In this document: positions 1 through 11,904 of the stretch, in pieces | Numbering within the stretch: the first letter of the stretch is position 1 | How the letters are laid out: each line of letters starts with the position of its first letter | DNA from: Effrenium voratum | Taxonomy: Eukaryota; Sar; Dinophyceae; Suessiales; Symbiodiniaceae | Assembly (NCBI GenBank): GCA_963377175.1 | Contig: CAUJNA010000535.1 | Span: 891,001 to 955,000 of the forward strand | Length of the DNA: 64,000 nt | Direction of reading: 5' to 3' | Notes under the pieces: model-generated | What the model was told of the DNA's origin: nothing | Databases searched by the model: none | Seen by the model: only the letters and a program-made list of their open reading frames with translations | Made by a program: the position numbers and the translations under genes

Positions 1-2304
1 TGTGCGGATTGGCTGGTGAACAATTACTTTTCCACAAAAGACGCGACGTCAAGATGACCCGCGGCATAAGGTGACCTTGACTTAAGGAACTGTTGCCATT
101 GACTGTTAAGCCACTTGCCAACAACGAGTGTTTCTGTTGGCAGAGTATCAAAGACAGGATTGTGTGAGTAGAATAGAAGAAAGACACATGATATTTGGCC
201 TTTCTCAATTCTCATTGCAGTTGGTGGCATGCGGCAGGAGACATGTTGCAGCCACCTTGTTTCTCACGAGGGGCTGTCTCACTGCCGAACAGTCTCAGTT
301 GATTTGGCAAATTCAAAGGAAACTTGGACGTCAATCATTTGGGTGTGGGTCAAAATTAAACCACCAGGGGACCGCAGATTTTAGTCCATGTTTGCTCTTA
401 CCAGGGTTCCATTTTGGGGCTACCCTAGTTTTGACCCACAGCTTGGGTCTGCATCCTCGCCCATGCTCTTATTTTGGGTTGGCGAACGGACGACTGGTGG
501 TGGCCCAAGCTGCTAGGTCTCCTAAAGTCAGGGGGCCATAGAGTCGGACATCTAGACATGAGCCTTTTTTTCAGGCGAGCTGCCATCCTTGAACGCGAGG
601 CGGTTGTCCGGCACCGGAAATACCTAGACCCGTGCATTCCTTGCAGCGTTTCTCCGCCCAAACAAGCTCCGAGTACCAAACATGGCTGCTATAAGAGTTT
701 TAGCTTCAAGCTGCATCTGGTGGCCGGATCGATCCGAGAGAGCCATGGCGTGATCTGATGGCGCATGTCACGAATCTCTTCTTGGACATCGAGCCTGTCA
801 CACATGGCACATGGCGTCGAAGGCCAGTTGCCGGGTTGGTCAGTGGGAGAATGGAGAAGTGCCTTTTCGGATGTTCGTGGGATGCGGGTTGCGTAAAACG
901 ACAGCGCTGGTGGTCGTCACCAACTTGCAATCGCAGTCTGGCGCACCTTGCGGTTTGTGCTGCATCCGCTCATTTCCGGCGCACATTTCAGAAATGCGTT
1001 GCGGATCGCTGGCACCTTTGTCTTGTAAAACTAGTTTGCCATCGTGGCTGATTGGGCAGGGAAGCGACCAAAGATTCTGCAACCGCTCCCTCGTGACTGA
1101 CCAGTTCGTTTTTACAGTGGATCCAGTGGGATGGCCACTGTAAGACCACAAGAAGCTGCGCAGCACGTGCCCAACTGACTATTTCTTGAGTTGTTCCACT
1201 CCATCATCATGATGATCAAGCAACGGTGGAAGGAGACGCCCCGTGTTGCACACCCAACAGCTTTACAGGTGTCAGTTGTTTGGGGCCAACTTTTTGCCTT
1301 TTGAGTCCCGTAGATTGCAGTGCAATCCGGTATCCCTGAAAAACTCAAACGCAGGAGGCGATCCAGTTGCTTGAAACGACCAACACGGCTGCGGCCCCTG
1401 TTTGTTTCCTCCTGGAAAATGGGCGAAGAACATATATGTCCATTTGCAACTCGACCTAGATGTTTATGTTTTATGTCCATAAACTCTATGGGTTTTTGCT
1501 CAAGTTGGGCTTTTTGTTGTGTGGTTGGCGCAAACAAAAAAGTGAAGGTTCACCACCTTTCAGTCTGCCCTTGGGATAGCCAAAGCATGGAATGGAGCTC
1601 TGCATTTGGACGGATGAAGGTTGACAGGGGGCAAGTCGCCCATTCTTCTTTGCCAGGATGCTGCATGGTTCGCCGGCCGCCTCTGCCATGGGCAGTGGGG
1701 GCCGCAAGGAGTGGTACAGGACCCGCTTGCCAGGCTGGTTACGCACCCAGGGATCTCTGTCAAGCCAATTTTACACATCAAGATTCAGTAGGGTGCTGAA
1801 TAGCCAATTGCATTGTTGAATTGTCGCAAGAGGGAGAAACAATCGAGGATGGGTAGGTGGTTGAATTGCCCAGACTCCACTTGATCCCTTTTTTGGGATG
1901 GCTTTTATTTGAGCGCAAGCGCTGCATGAAACCACTGCTGTGTGGAGGGGTCGCTGTGTTTGACTTGTACTTTTTGGAATGACCTTGTTGAGCGGGTAGC
2001 TACTTGTAAGATCTAGTTGGCAGATGTTTATTAAACCATAGCACTGCTAGCCCAAATCAACATACCACAACTTGTGTGTGCTTTTTGTGACCCGACTGAT
2101 TGAAACTCTGCCACAACTCAGCAGCCCTTTTTGCTGGGTGGGTTCTCGCGACAAATGAAATCAACCAACCAAAGCGGATGCCATGGTGCTTCCTTGTTCC
2201 ACTCAGTACAAATGACAACCAAGAGACAGATATAGATGAGTATCCATTGCCAAATGGAGTGGACCTCAAAGAGGATTCCCTTGGCAGAGAACACAGGCAC
2301 GCAC
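1..2304. other. No supportable gene
   Basis: I see mixed-composition DNA with short overlapping frames on both strands and no recognisable protein motif, splice-bounded exon or RNA gene. The longest frames (about 140-160 codons) lack any family signature and overlap one another on opposite strands, as expected by chance. Small exons of a split gene could be missed by eye. Confidence 0.5.
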
Positions 2305-2520
2305 TCAGGAAAAGACACAGACACAGACACAGACGCAGACACACACACACACACAGACACACACACACACACACACAGACACACACACACAGACACACAC
2401 ACACACGCACACGCACACCAACACACACACACACACACCCACCCACACACACCCACACACACACACACCCACACACACACACACCCACACCCACACCCAC
2501 ACCCGCACGCGCACCCGCAC
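2305..2520. repeat. CA-rich microsatellite tract
   Basis: Imperfect CA/CAGA/CACC dinucleotide repeat about 215 bases long, with ACAGAC and CCCACA interruptions. Every frame through it is open and encodes Thr-His or Val-Cys runs, so the frames here are by-products of the repeat. Confidence 0.95.
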
Positions 2521-2547
2521 CAAGACGGCCTAACCAGACGCTATTTA
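2520..2547 (+). repeat. 28-bp dispersed repeat, inverted partner at 9850-9877
   Basis: Starts CCAAGACGGCCTAACC and is identical over 28 bases to the reverse complement of 9850-9877. Both copies lie beside degenerate copies of the short motif AACAATGGCCGGTT (2565-2578 here; 9795-9849 at the partner). This could be a terminal inverted repeat of an element about 7.4 kb long, or two copies of a small dispersed repeat. The subterminal motifs do not continue symmetrically, which favours the second reading. Confidence 0.6.
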
Positions 2548-2609
2548 ATGGCCGGTTAGCTATATGGCCGCAAACAATGGCCGGTTGGCGTTTGACACGT
2601 TTTTAGCTG

Positions 2610-5495
2610 CGCAGCCATCATGCGTGAAAGATGCCGCAAGATGCCGCAAGCCTTTGTTTTAGATCGCCGGGCGTCAACAACAACCCGGTCCACCGCGAAC
2701 TCCTGCAGAGAAACCCATGCGTCGCAAAACTTTTAGTGTCAGCGACGCTTGTGATGCCAATGATGATGCTGGGTGGTGATGCCAGGGGCGCTGGCTGGCG
2801 CTTGTTTTGCGGTTTCGCTTGCCAGGAAAGTCTTGCCTTGAGACGTTTCGTGTAGCTCTTTGCTTGCTCGCTTGTTGCTGCCTGCTTGTTCTGTCGGCGC
2901 TGCGTCCAAGTCCTTTCTGTTTGGCCGTTCTCGCCCACCGTCGCTCACAGCACGAAGTTTGCGGACAGTTGGTTGTAGGTCGCCGCTTTCCGTTCTTCCA
3001 AGCTTGTTGCGGAACCCGGCAGGCAAGGCCGCTTTTGGGATTAGGGTTCCCATTGACCTTGCTAGCTCCATGAGACAATCGCTTGCCGGCTTGCCCAACG
3101 AGATATCTTTGCAATGATGCGTTGCCCTGCGCAAAGCGCAGCGCCAGATACATCTTGGGCTGCGCGTGCGCCTCGTGTCAACTCTGCCTATCGTTGCCGT
3201 GGTCGGAGCGGACACGGCGTGACTGTTGTTTGTAGAGTCTCGCGCTGGCTTGGCTAAACTTCTGCGACTCAACTCTGTCACAGCCCTGCCGTCGTGCGGG
3301 GACGCCAGGTCATTCAACATCCCAGCCTCGTCCGAAAGTTACTCGCGCTGTGCAGACGCTTTGCGGCCGGAAAGACCGCCAAAAGGCTGAATTTGGGCAC
3401 CGCGAAAAAGGCTCTGCAAATTTCTTGCAGGAGCCCTTCTTTTTTTGGAGCTTCCAAAGTTGCAGCTTTAAGGGGAGGATCAGTGAGTCAAGGTCGCGCT
3501 CTGCCACAGGAAGTCTGCGACTCGATAGAGTACAGAAGGGCGAGCCACCCTGAGCATCAGCTATGGGTTTCCGTCGCTTTGGTCTCCCCTCTTGGTGTTT
3601 CCAATGAAGGTCAGGGGTGGCCAAGGTTTTCACAAACGTCTCCTTGTGCTGTTGATATGTTTGCCATTGAGTCGGAACTATTGATGTGACTGCTCCGGTC
3701 GGCCTGAAACTGTGTAGGTTCTTTGCCCAGAAGCAAATGTGAAAGCCTTGCGCTTATGCAAAGCCTTGCCATAAAGGGGGGGGGCTTCCAGCCTGAGCAT
3801 TGAACAAAGATATCCCATTCCAAGACAACACTTTCACAAAGTAAGCTGCCCCCCCCCCCAAGGCCACATCAATGTCCAAGCCGAGTTTCGGCCGTTTGTT
3901 CAAGGAGGCAGGCAAGCGAACGAGAAAACAATCAGACCAAGGAAGGAACCAACCAATAGGCCATCGAAGCAATCATGTAATTACAAACACCCGCAACCAA
4001 ACTAACCGACAAAGAAGCAGACGGACTCGCAAACTACTAAACATGCAAACAGTCAAAGCAGACGTAACACACGCATGCAGAACAGCACCCGCGCCAAAAA
4101 AAACAATTAGCATCTACGCAAAGAACACACAGGCAGCAGAAACTCAACACGCGCAGAACAACAAGAGCCTGTCAAGTGGAAACGTGCCGATTGTTTCAAA
4201 TTGTTTTTGCCTGGGGGCACCCCCAAGCAAACCATACTCTTGACTACTTCTACCGGGGCTCAAGGCGAAATTCAGAAACCCAGCTTACTTCAGATTACAC
4301 CTTCCCTAGTTTCTGAGTTGCCTGGGTTTGCTTGTTCTGCCGGTGGTGGGGGTGGCTTGCCGAGAGCTCGAAAATCCGGGCCACCAAGAAATAGGCCCCG
4401 CCCGTGGACAAGGCTGGCGAGACAATCTGAAAATGGCCGTCGATTCAAAAGTAGACCGCGCGCAGTGGCAAGATTCACTGAATATATTTGTCAGGGACCG
4501 CACGGTGGATCACCAACGAACAAACCCAGGTCGCTACTAAACCCAAGGCTCCAGTCTTTGAGTATCACAGATGCCTCTTCTGCCTGTTGGTAGGAGGGCA
4601 GCAGAATAAGAATTTTGCACAAGCCTTGTCCAATGAACCAGTTGTTGAACAGCTTGGACACTGCTTTGACGCCGCCAAGCGAAAGGGCAATTCCAAAGCA
4701 CTCACGAACGAAAATTTGCTGTTTAGCTTGGCTTGAGCCAGCAAGATCAACTGTGGAGTAATCTGATCAATGCATTGAGGTGATCAGTTTTGGTCAGGCT
4801 TGTCAGGGTCGATTTTGGTTGGTTTGGGCCTGGCCAGCCAACAGCTCATTGTCGATGCCGCGCAGGCAATGGCATTTTGACACTGGACAGGGTTTAGTGT
4901 TGAAGTGGCCTGCCCAGCTACCCCGCAATAAGCAGATAACCGGCTGGAACGCCAAACTTCTATTTTGCTCGACCCGCCCAGCGCGCGCTTAATCCTTATG
5001 ACCTTGCTCTTGGTTCTAGGCCCTTGTAGTCACCAATGTTTCAGGTGGCACACACGTAGAAGGAACATGTAGAAGGATCGAACCAAACCCGGGCCACTCA
5101 AACACTGCGAGGCCTTGCAAATGGACAGGGATTAGTTGTTCAACAACCTGGTTGTTTCATTTGTTTGGGGGGCCGCTTTCCAGCCACTTGCCGCGCGCCA
5201 CCTTCTAGCCTATCTATTCGCCGCGTGCTGCCAGACAAGTTCTTGTGTTTGAGTCAGCGGTCTGGGTTTTCCACGCCTACCCCAAACATGTGTTTGTTTC
5301 TCCCCGCCTAGAAATGAACCCCCAACCAGTACTGAAGAAACATTTTCCAAAACTGGAGCCTTGCCAATGGACAGGTTTGGGTATTCAAAGGATCGTTTGG
5401 CCCTGCAGCGCCCCGCCGCCAAGAAGCTATCAACTGTAAATGCTGAACGCGCTGGAACGAGCAGCGTGCAGCGCCAATTTGCCAGGCAAAAGCCT
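2610..5495. other. No supportable gene
   Basis: Unique-looking DNA with poly-G (about 3772-3782) and poly-C (about 3848-3859) runs. Several segments share phrases such as CCTTGCCAATGGACAGG with 5.3-8.8 kb, so parts belong to a dispersed, strongly diverged repeat family. No exon or RNA gene is supported. Confidence 0.45.
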
Positions 5496-5499
5496 GGTC

Positions 5500-5700
5500 C
5501 AGGCGACTTAGAGTAGCAACCGTGCGCGTTTGCAAGGCCCCAGTGTTTTGAATGGCTTGAGCTTGGTGTTTGCCCGCACGTGGCAGAAAGAAAATTCAAA
5601 ACCCAATCCTTGTAAAGACAATCTGAAAACACGAGCCGCTTGAAGACTAGACCCTGTCTGTTGGCAAGCTACCTGTTTTTGAGCGGCTGGTGAGAATCAG
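5500..5700 (+). repeat. Diverged duplicate of 7655-7860
   Basis: Shares CAGGCGACTT, GCGCGTTTGCAAGG, GGCTTGAGCTT, TTTGCCCGCACGT, TAAAGACAAT, GCCGCTT and a GTTGGCAAGCT block in the same order with 7655-7860. The second copy carries small insertions. It looks like an old segmental duplication or two copies of one dispersed repeat. Related fragments occur near 5097, 5347, 8490 and 8770. Confidence 0.75.
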
Positions 5701-5914
5701 AAACACGCAGCCTCGAAAAGCTTTTGGTTTTGTAATTGTTTGCACATGTTGAAGCCGCCTGCTTTTAGTTAGTTGTCATAATTGATTCTGCTATTTAAGG
5801 AGGACCCTAATCAACGAAACATACAAACCAAGTTAATTACCGATGCTCAGGGCACATAGCTTGCGGTACTGGCTTTTGCGTTGGCGAGCAATCGTTTTGG
5901 CACGGATGCAAGGG

Positions 5915-6850
5915 GGAACACTCAACTTGCCGACCGACTTGCCGACCTCACGGCTTGACACGGTTTGACGCACTTTTGCCAGGGGCATGTCGGCTCCCTC
6001 CCCAGAACGGTCTGGCGCGGATTTTCATGGAATATAGGGTCCAGTGACACGGTTTGACACGGTTTTGCGCAGAAGAACAAACTCAATTTGCCAACCCGCT
6101 CCCCGACACGGTTTGACACGGTTTTTCCCGCAAATAAGGTCCGGTTACACGGTTTGACACGGTTTGACACGCTTTTGCCAAGGCGCGGATTGGAGTAGCA
6201 AGCGGGCTTGTCGACTCCCTCCCCGACACGGTTTGACACGGTTTTTCCTGTAAATAAGGTCCGGTGACACGGTTTGACACGGTTTGACACGCTTGTGCCA
6301 AGGCGCGGATCGGAGAAGGAAGGAGAAAAGCTCAACTTGAGAAGCGGTGACACGGTTTGACACGCTTTCCAAAGCGCGTGCCAGATGCGGAAGCGGGGAA
6401 GCCCAACCTGCCGACCTTCTCGCGGCCACGTCTGTAAATAGCATCCCGTGACACGGTTTAACACGGTTTAACTTATCCGGGTTCGCGAGTTGATTCATGG
6501 TGGTTGGCAAAAACGTGTCAAGCCGTGTCAAACCGTGTCACCGGATCTTATTTACAGGAAAACCGTGTCAAACCGTGTCGGGGAGGGAGTCGACAAGTCC
6601 GCCTGCTACTCCAATCCGCGCCTTGGCAAAAGCGTGTCAAACCGTGTCAAACCGTGTAACCGGACCTTGCTTGCAGGAAAAACCGTGTCAAACCGTGTCG
6701 GGGAGCGGGTTGGCAAATTGAGTTTTTCTTCTGCGCAAAACCGTGTCAAACCGTGTCACCGGACCCTATATCACACAAGAAGTCCGAGCCACTCCTTGCA
6801 AAAGTGTGTCAAGCCGTGTCAATCCGCGAGGTCGGCAAATTGAGGCCTTG
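5915..6850. repeat. Long palindrome built on the 10-bp unit GACACGGTTT
   Basis: The left arm (about 5919-6303) carries runs of GACACGGTTTGACACGGTTT. The right arm (about 6502-6850) carries the complement, AAACCGTGTCAAACCGTGTC. Intervening segments match in inverse order too: a GGTCCGGT block, GGCGCGGATTGGAGTAGCA, GTCGACTCCCTCCCC, and the block containing TTGCCAACCCGCTCCCC. A spacer of about 200 bases (6304-6500) holds further, less regular copies. Mirror-image frames on the two strands arise from the palindrome and are not genes. Confidence 0.9.
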
Positions 6851-6859
6851 CGCTAGTTC

Positions 6860-9780
6860 GACCGGCGCTGTGGCAAAACCATGTCAAACCGAATGCTATT
6901 ACATGAAAACACATGTCAGACCGTGTTGGGGCGGGGTCGGGGTCTGCAAGGCAACAGCAAGTGCTGCGAACTATATGCCCTGAGCGTCGGGCATTGGTTG
7001 CATCAACAGGAGGTTGTGTTTTATTGAGGGAGCCCTGGATTGAATGTTTTTGTTAAGTTCTTAGGGTCCTTAAATGGCAAATTCAACTGTCGCAATTCTG
7101 ACTTAAAACAAAGGCTTCAACAAGCGCAGGCGCTCCGATAGCGTTTCTTGTCAATGCCAGCTGGGCCAAGTGGGAGCATTAGGTGCTACGAGCCCCCTTT
7201 CTGCCAAGGGCTGCGTGTTTCTGATTCTCCACCAACACACACTCAATCCTTTAGACAAAGAGCTAATCCTTTTTTACAGTTTGCTTTTGTCATGGGCCCT
7301 TTTAGTCACCGGCTTGTCGAGTGGCATAGGAAATTCTGCCTGGACAGCGGTGCCCCAAACAAACCAATGAAACACCCAGGCTACTCGAAAACTAGGCCCT
7401 GTCACGGTTGGGAGTTCATTTCGACCTGCGAGGGAGGCGGGGGCGACAAGTAGAAATGCGCTAGCGAGGGCCATTCAAGCATGATTTTTGTCTCGTGGCA
7501 AGGCGCCAGGTTTTGAAATGTTGAACAAGGGGGGAGACAAAAGCATTTTCGGGCAGGCGTGCAAAAACCAAAACAGCTCTCTTCCTAAAACACAAGAACT
7601 TGTCTGGCAGCCAAGCGCCGATTCCATCTCAAGCAACACATGAAAAACAAGACCCAGGCGACTTGGAATAACAACCCTGCGCGTTTGCAAGGCTCCAGTT
7701 TTCTTGAATGGCTTGAGCTTCGCTTTTGCCCGCACGTACGCTCCCAGGCAGGAGGATTTCTATTAAAAAACAAGCCGTTTAAAGACAATTTGAAAACCCA
7801 AGCCGCTTAAAGACTGGAAACTGTTTGTTGGCAAGCTGCCAGTTTTTGAACGGCTGGGCGGGTCGAGCAAGAATGGGCATTTGTGTTCCAGCCATGGCAG
7901 GGTAGTTGGGAAGGCCACCACCACTACACCCTGTCCAGTTGCAAGTTGCCATTGTTTGGCTTTGGCTTCGGCGCCCTACACAGGTCTCTAGTCCTTTAGC
8001 GATTTGGATTTGGAAAAGAAGCTCCAGGCCTCTACGCAACTTCAAGCCAACGCTTGAGTTTTGGATTGGCTTGTCGTTCCTTGCAAGGCAACCGCAAGCA
8101 AAGTGAACAGTGGCTAGTTGTTTAAGCTTCAAGGTTCAAGGATCGAGTGTAGCAAGTTCGTTGGTACAACGAACAAACTGTTTGCTGGTCAGGCCCCAGC
8201 CAACCAAAATGAAACCTGGTCACACCTGAGCAAATCTGATCACCTGACCGCTTCTGACCCATCCGTGGTGTAAATTTGATTTGATCAGGATGCATTGGGT
8301 TTTGCTTGCAGGGCAGTGCGACAAAGAGATTGACTCGAGCTTTGCAATGCCCGGGCTTTGGGATTGCTCTTTTGTCTTCTTGCAATTTTTTGCTAAGCAG
8401 ACCAATTTCGAAGCTATTCAACAACTGCCACCTGTTTTCCATTCGTATTTCCCTGCTCTCCCGCCAACAGGCAGAAGAAGCATCTATGATGTTCAAAAAC
8501 TGGAGCCTTGCCTTTGGACAGGGCGCAGTTTCATATTCATTTTGCTTGGCGGCGCCCCCCCTCTCTTGCAAATGAGGCCAGGCAAAATTGAAAGCGCCGT
8601 CTGCTTGGAAACTAGACCGCGCGGGCGGCAGCGGGGGGCCGACGACACAACAATCTGACAATCCATGCTACTTGAAAGGCCAGTTGCTGAATTGCTTCGA
8701 AAAGGGTGAGGCAAAGCGAAAGGTCAAAAAGCAGAACACTCAATGCCAGTGGCCGTGCCCCGGCCACTCAGAGCCTTGCCCACGGACAGGTTCCAATTTC
8801 CAGCTTGCCACCCCGCCCAGGGGAACAAACCAACCGCTGGAGCGTTGAGAGGGTCTACTGTTAACGCGTGCTAGATCTCTGAGAGAGGATGCCCCGGTGG
8901 CAGAAGCAAGTTCCAAACCAACCAGAAACAGGTGCTTTCGCCCATGCTTCTGAACTTTGTAACTACAGTTTGTGCCTTCTGGCAAAGCACTCTGAAACAA
9001 CCGGCGCATTGTGGCGCATCTTTTGTGTGTGTTTGCGCGCGCGCGTTGGATGTGTTTCTTTGATGGTTTGGTAAGATTCTTTGTGTGTTGGGTAGTTTGT
9101 GCGTCTGTCTGTTTGTTTGGTTGCAGGTGTGTTTGCATCTTCTCTTCTTGCTTGTCGCCTCCTTAATAATGAGCTAGAACTGGGTCTGGACCAGCTTGGA
9201 TATTCGTGCGGCCTTGGGGGGAAAGCTTACTTTGCGACAGTGTTTTGTAGAAGTGGCGCCCCTCCCTTTCTCAAGTGCTCGGGCTGGACGGTCGCCCTTT
9301 ACTGCAAGGCTTACGCAGTTTCAGGCAAAAATGCGCAGTGAATTCAATAGCCGAAGTCATAAATGCAAAGGAATCGCCGAATCAAAATTCTAAACACAAG
9401 GGTCACTAGAAAACTTGCCGGCGCTCAAGGGTAACTCAGGAACACCCATGTTATTCAGGAGTGTTGAAAGGGAAAGCCAGTCCAAAGTTTGGTGTGTTCG
9501 GAAGAAACGGGGGTGGCAACGCCGTGGTAGCAACCCCCCGTCTCGGCAAAGTTTACAAATGCGTCGCCAGCCGCTTGCATATACAACAGTAAATACGTTT
9601 GCAAAAACCAGGCCTTGAAGTGGTTGCAAATCTTGTCAAAGCTTGCCACAAGCGCGCACTTGGCGCTGCAGCAAGCCGACTGAAACATCAAAAGCGCTGC
9701 CTGCGCAAGCATCCCTTGCCTGGGAAAGTCAACAGAAACATGTTTGCGAAACAAATGCCTCAGAGCGGCTTCAGAAACGT
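6860..9780. other. No supportable gene; fragments of a dispersed repeat family
   Basis: Contains the second copy of the 5.5-kb duplicate (7655-7860) and further short matches to phrases at 5.0-5.4 kb (for example around 8490 and 8770: GAGCCTTGCC followed by GGACAGG). No exon with acceptable splice sites or protein motif was seen. Confidence 0.45.
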
Positions 9781-9849
9781 TTTCGGTTAAGTAAACAATG
9801 GCCGGTTCAACGGTAAACAGTGGCTGGTCGAGTAAACAATGGCCGGTTG

Positions 9850-9877
9850 TAAATAGCGTCTGGTTAGGCCGTCTTGG
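9850..9877 (-). repeat. 28-bp repeat, inverted partner of 2520-2547
   Basis: Reverse complement of the 2520-2547 sequence with no mismatch. It is preceded by three degenerate copies of AAACAATGGCCGGTT (9795-9849) and followed immediately by a 13-bp minisatellite. Confidence 0.6.
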
Positions 9878-9879
9878 GA

Positions 9880-10037
9880 TGGACACTTCTGATCAAGACT
9901 TCTAATCGACACTTCTGAACGACACTTCTGAACGGCACTTCTGAACGACACTTCTGATCGACACTTCTAATCGACACTTCTGAACGACACTTCCAATGGA
10001 CACTCCTGATCAACACTTCTAAACGACACTTCTGTCT
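9880..10037 (+). repeat. 13-bp minisatellite CGACACTTCTGAA
   Basis: About twelve degenerate copies of CGACACTTCTGAA, with variants ending GATC or AATC. It runs directly into the 72-bp satellite that follows. Confidence 0.9.
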
Positions 10038-10580
10038 CCAAATGCGCGCCACGCCACAGCGAGAGCGATTCGACCGACCCAAAGCGCGCAGAGGGTTCGC
10101 ATCGCATGCTCAAAATGCGCAGCACCACAGCGAGAGCGATTCGACCCACCCAAAGTGCGCAGAGGGTTCACTTCGCGTTCTCAAAACGCGCACCGCGCCA
10201 CAGCGAGAGCGATTCGACCCACCCAAAGCGCGCAGAGGGTTCACTTTGTATTTTCAAAGTGTGCACCGCGCCACAGCGAGAGCGATGCGACCCACTCAAA
10301 GTGCGCAGAGGGTTCACTGTGCATTTTCAAAATGCGCAGCACCACAGCGAGAGCGATTCGACCCACCCAAAGTGCGCAGAGGGTTCACTTCGCGTTCTCA
10401 AAACGCGCACCGCGCCACAGCGAGAGCGATTCGACCCGCCCAAAGCACGCAGAGGGTTCACTTTGTATTTTCAAAGTGTGCACCGCGCCACAGCGAGAGC
10501 GATGCGACCCACCCAAAGTGCGCAGAGGGTTCACTGTGCATTTTCAAAATATGCACCGCGCCACAGCGAGAGCAAGTCGA
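10038..10580 (+). repeat. About 72-bp satellite with a three-monomer higher-order repeat
   Basis: Monomers of 71-73 bases share CCACAGCGAGAGCGAT, TCGACCCACCCAAAG and GCGCAGAGGGTTCAC. Three monomer types differ in their junctions (GCGCAGCACC, GCGCACCGCGCC, GTGCACCGCGCC) and tails (TTCGCGTTCTCAAAAC, TTTGTATTTTCAAAGT, TGTGCATTTTCAAAAT). They recur in the order a-b-c, a-b-c, giving a higher-order unit of about 217 bases. Because 217 is not a multiple of three, all frames are shuffled. The frame at 10042-11328 is open through the array, but nothing marks it as a protein. Confidence 0.9.
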
Positions 10581-10589
10581 CCCACCCAA

Positions 10590-10800
10590 ATTGCTGCGCC
10601 TGCCACGACATGGGCGCGCAAGCTCGAAAGTGCTGCGCCTGCCACGAAATCTGCACGAAAAGCTCCAAAGTGCTGCGCCTGCCACGAAATCTGCACAAAA
10701 AGCTCTAAAGTGCTGCACCTGTCACAAAAAATCACGCTGCAGCAACATGCAAAGCGCGCAAAATGCTGCGCCTGCCACGAAATCAGACACTGCGCGCGGA
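10590..10800 (+). repeat. 40-bp minisatellite
   Basis: About four or five units beginning GTGCTGCGCCTGCCACGAAA and ending near AAGCTCCAAA, degenerating towards the 3' side. Confidence 0.8.
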
Positions 10801-11149
10801 AAACTAGCGCGGGACTGTAGCGCCAAAGTGATTTCGACCGATTTCTTGCAAATCTGCAGTCGTGAAAACGAGCCGATTGCACGACAGGGCCGACGAAAAC
10901 GGCGCCGGCGCAAACACTATCACGCGCCTGCCAAGCAGGACACCTCAAAACAACCACCCCTGGATCGCAAATCCCACTGGCACGGCAACGAGAACACGCA
11001 GCCTTCCAAAACACTGCGCCTGCGCAACGAAATAACACGCAACGCTGCAACAGACACGATTCACGCACGGGCACAACGAATTCAGCGCTCCAAGACTCAT
11101 CGACAAGTCACTTTTTGCGACAATCCCAATGGCACGGCGACTTTTTCCA

Positions 11150-11216
11150 CATGCGAACGCTCGCGAACGCTTTCGGACGCTTTCGAACGCTCGCGAACGC
11201 TTGCGGACACTTTCGG
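11150..11216 (+). repeat. About 12-bp tandem repeat (GCGAACGCTTTC type)
   Basis: Five or six short units of GCGAACGCT / GGACGCTTTC type in tandem, GC-rich and imperfect. Confidence 0.7.
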
Positions 11217-11296
11217 CCACACGCGAGCCGACCAGCGAACACGACCTTACCCCCAGACCCCACTTAATAACGGGAACCCTTCGCTACGCATTCGGG

Positions 11297-11550
11297 AAAA
11301 AAGGTCAGCCCGCTTTGCTCTCAGGTAATCTTGCGACAGTTGGGCGCAACTTCTTTCTCAGGGGATGGGGGTGTTTTAGGAGCCCTTCATCCTAATCTGC
11401 ACTGACAGGAGGTTGTCACAAACGGCCTTCCTGCGCACCTTTCCGGCTACATTTCCCCGTAGAATGGCTTCCAGGTTCTGAACCCCAGCGTCAGTGAGAG
11501 AATCCTCTCGGAAGGCCCCGACCCTTTTGATTTTTGACTTTCGCTCTTTT
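11297..11550 (+). repeat. About 250-bp dispersed repeat, copy 1
   Basis: Matches 11905-12140 in order: GTCAGCCCGCTTTGCTCTCA, GCGACAGTTGGGCGC, TTCTTTCTCAGGGGA, TTAGGAGCCCTTC, CCTGCGCACCTTTCCGGC, ACATTTCCCCGTAGAATGGC, CCAGGTTCTGAACC and GATTTTCGCTCTTTTG-like ends. The copies differ by small indels. A short inverted fragment of the same repeat (GGGGAAATGTCGCCGGAAAG) lies at about 11587-11612. Confidence 0.85.
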
Positions 11551-11904
11551 GGGTGCACTGTAGCAAGAGCCCTACTAGCCACGCTACGGGGAAATGTCGC
11601 CGGAAAGGTGCGATTACAAAAAGTTAGGACGCAGAGCTCCTAAACCTTACCTGCGATATATGGCGCGCCTTTAAGCAGGCCTGTCTACACAAGCTCTCTG
11701 ATTATTTGCTACGCCCTATCCTTTCCTTCGGCCGCGGCTTGAGGGCACACGCCGAATTCGTTATGTGCTTTTTGGTTTCTGGGCATTGTAGGCCATAAGA
11801 ATTTGTTGCTGGAAGCCGCCAGGGCCGAAGAGATTTATCATCATGAGGCAAACCCTGCTTCGGCGTCACACCTGGACCAAGAAAGGAACCTGGGAAACAA
11901 AAAA

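Noticed and set aside
10042..11328. A 428-codon frame across the 72-bp and 40-bp satellites
   Set aside because: Monomer lengths not divisible by three mix the frames, overlapping frames are equally open, and no protein feature appears after the repeats end.
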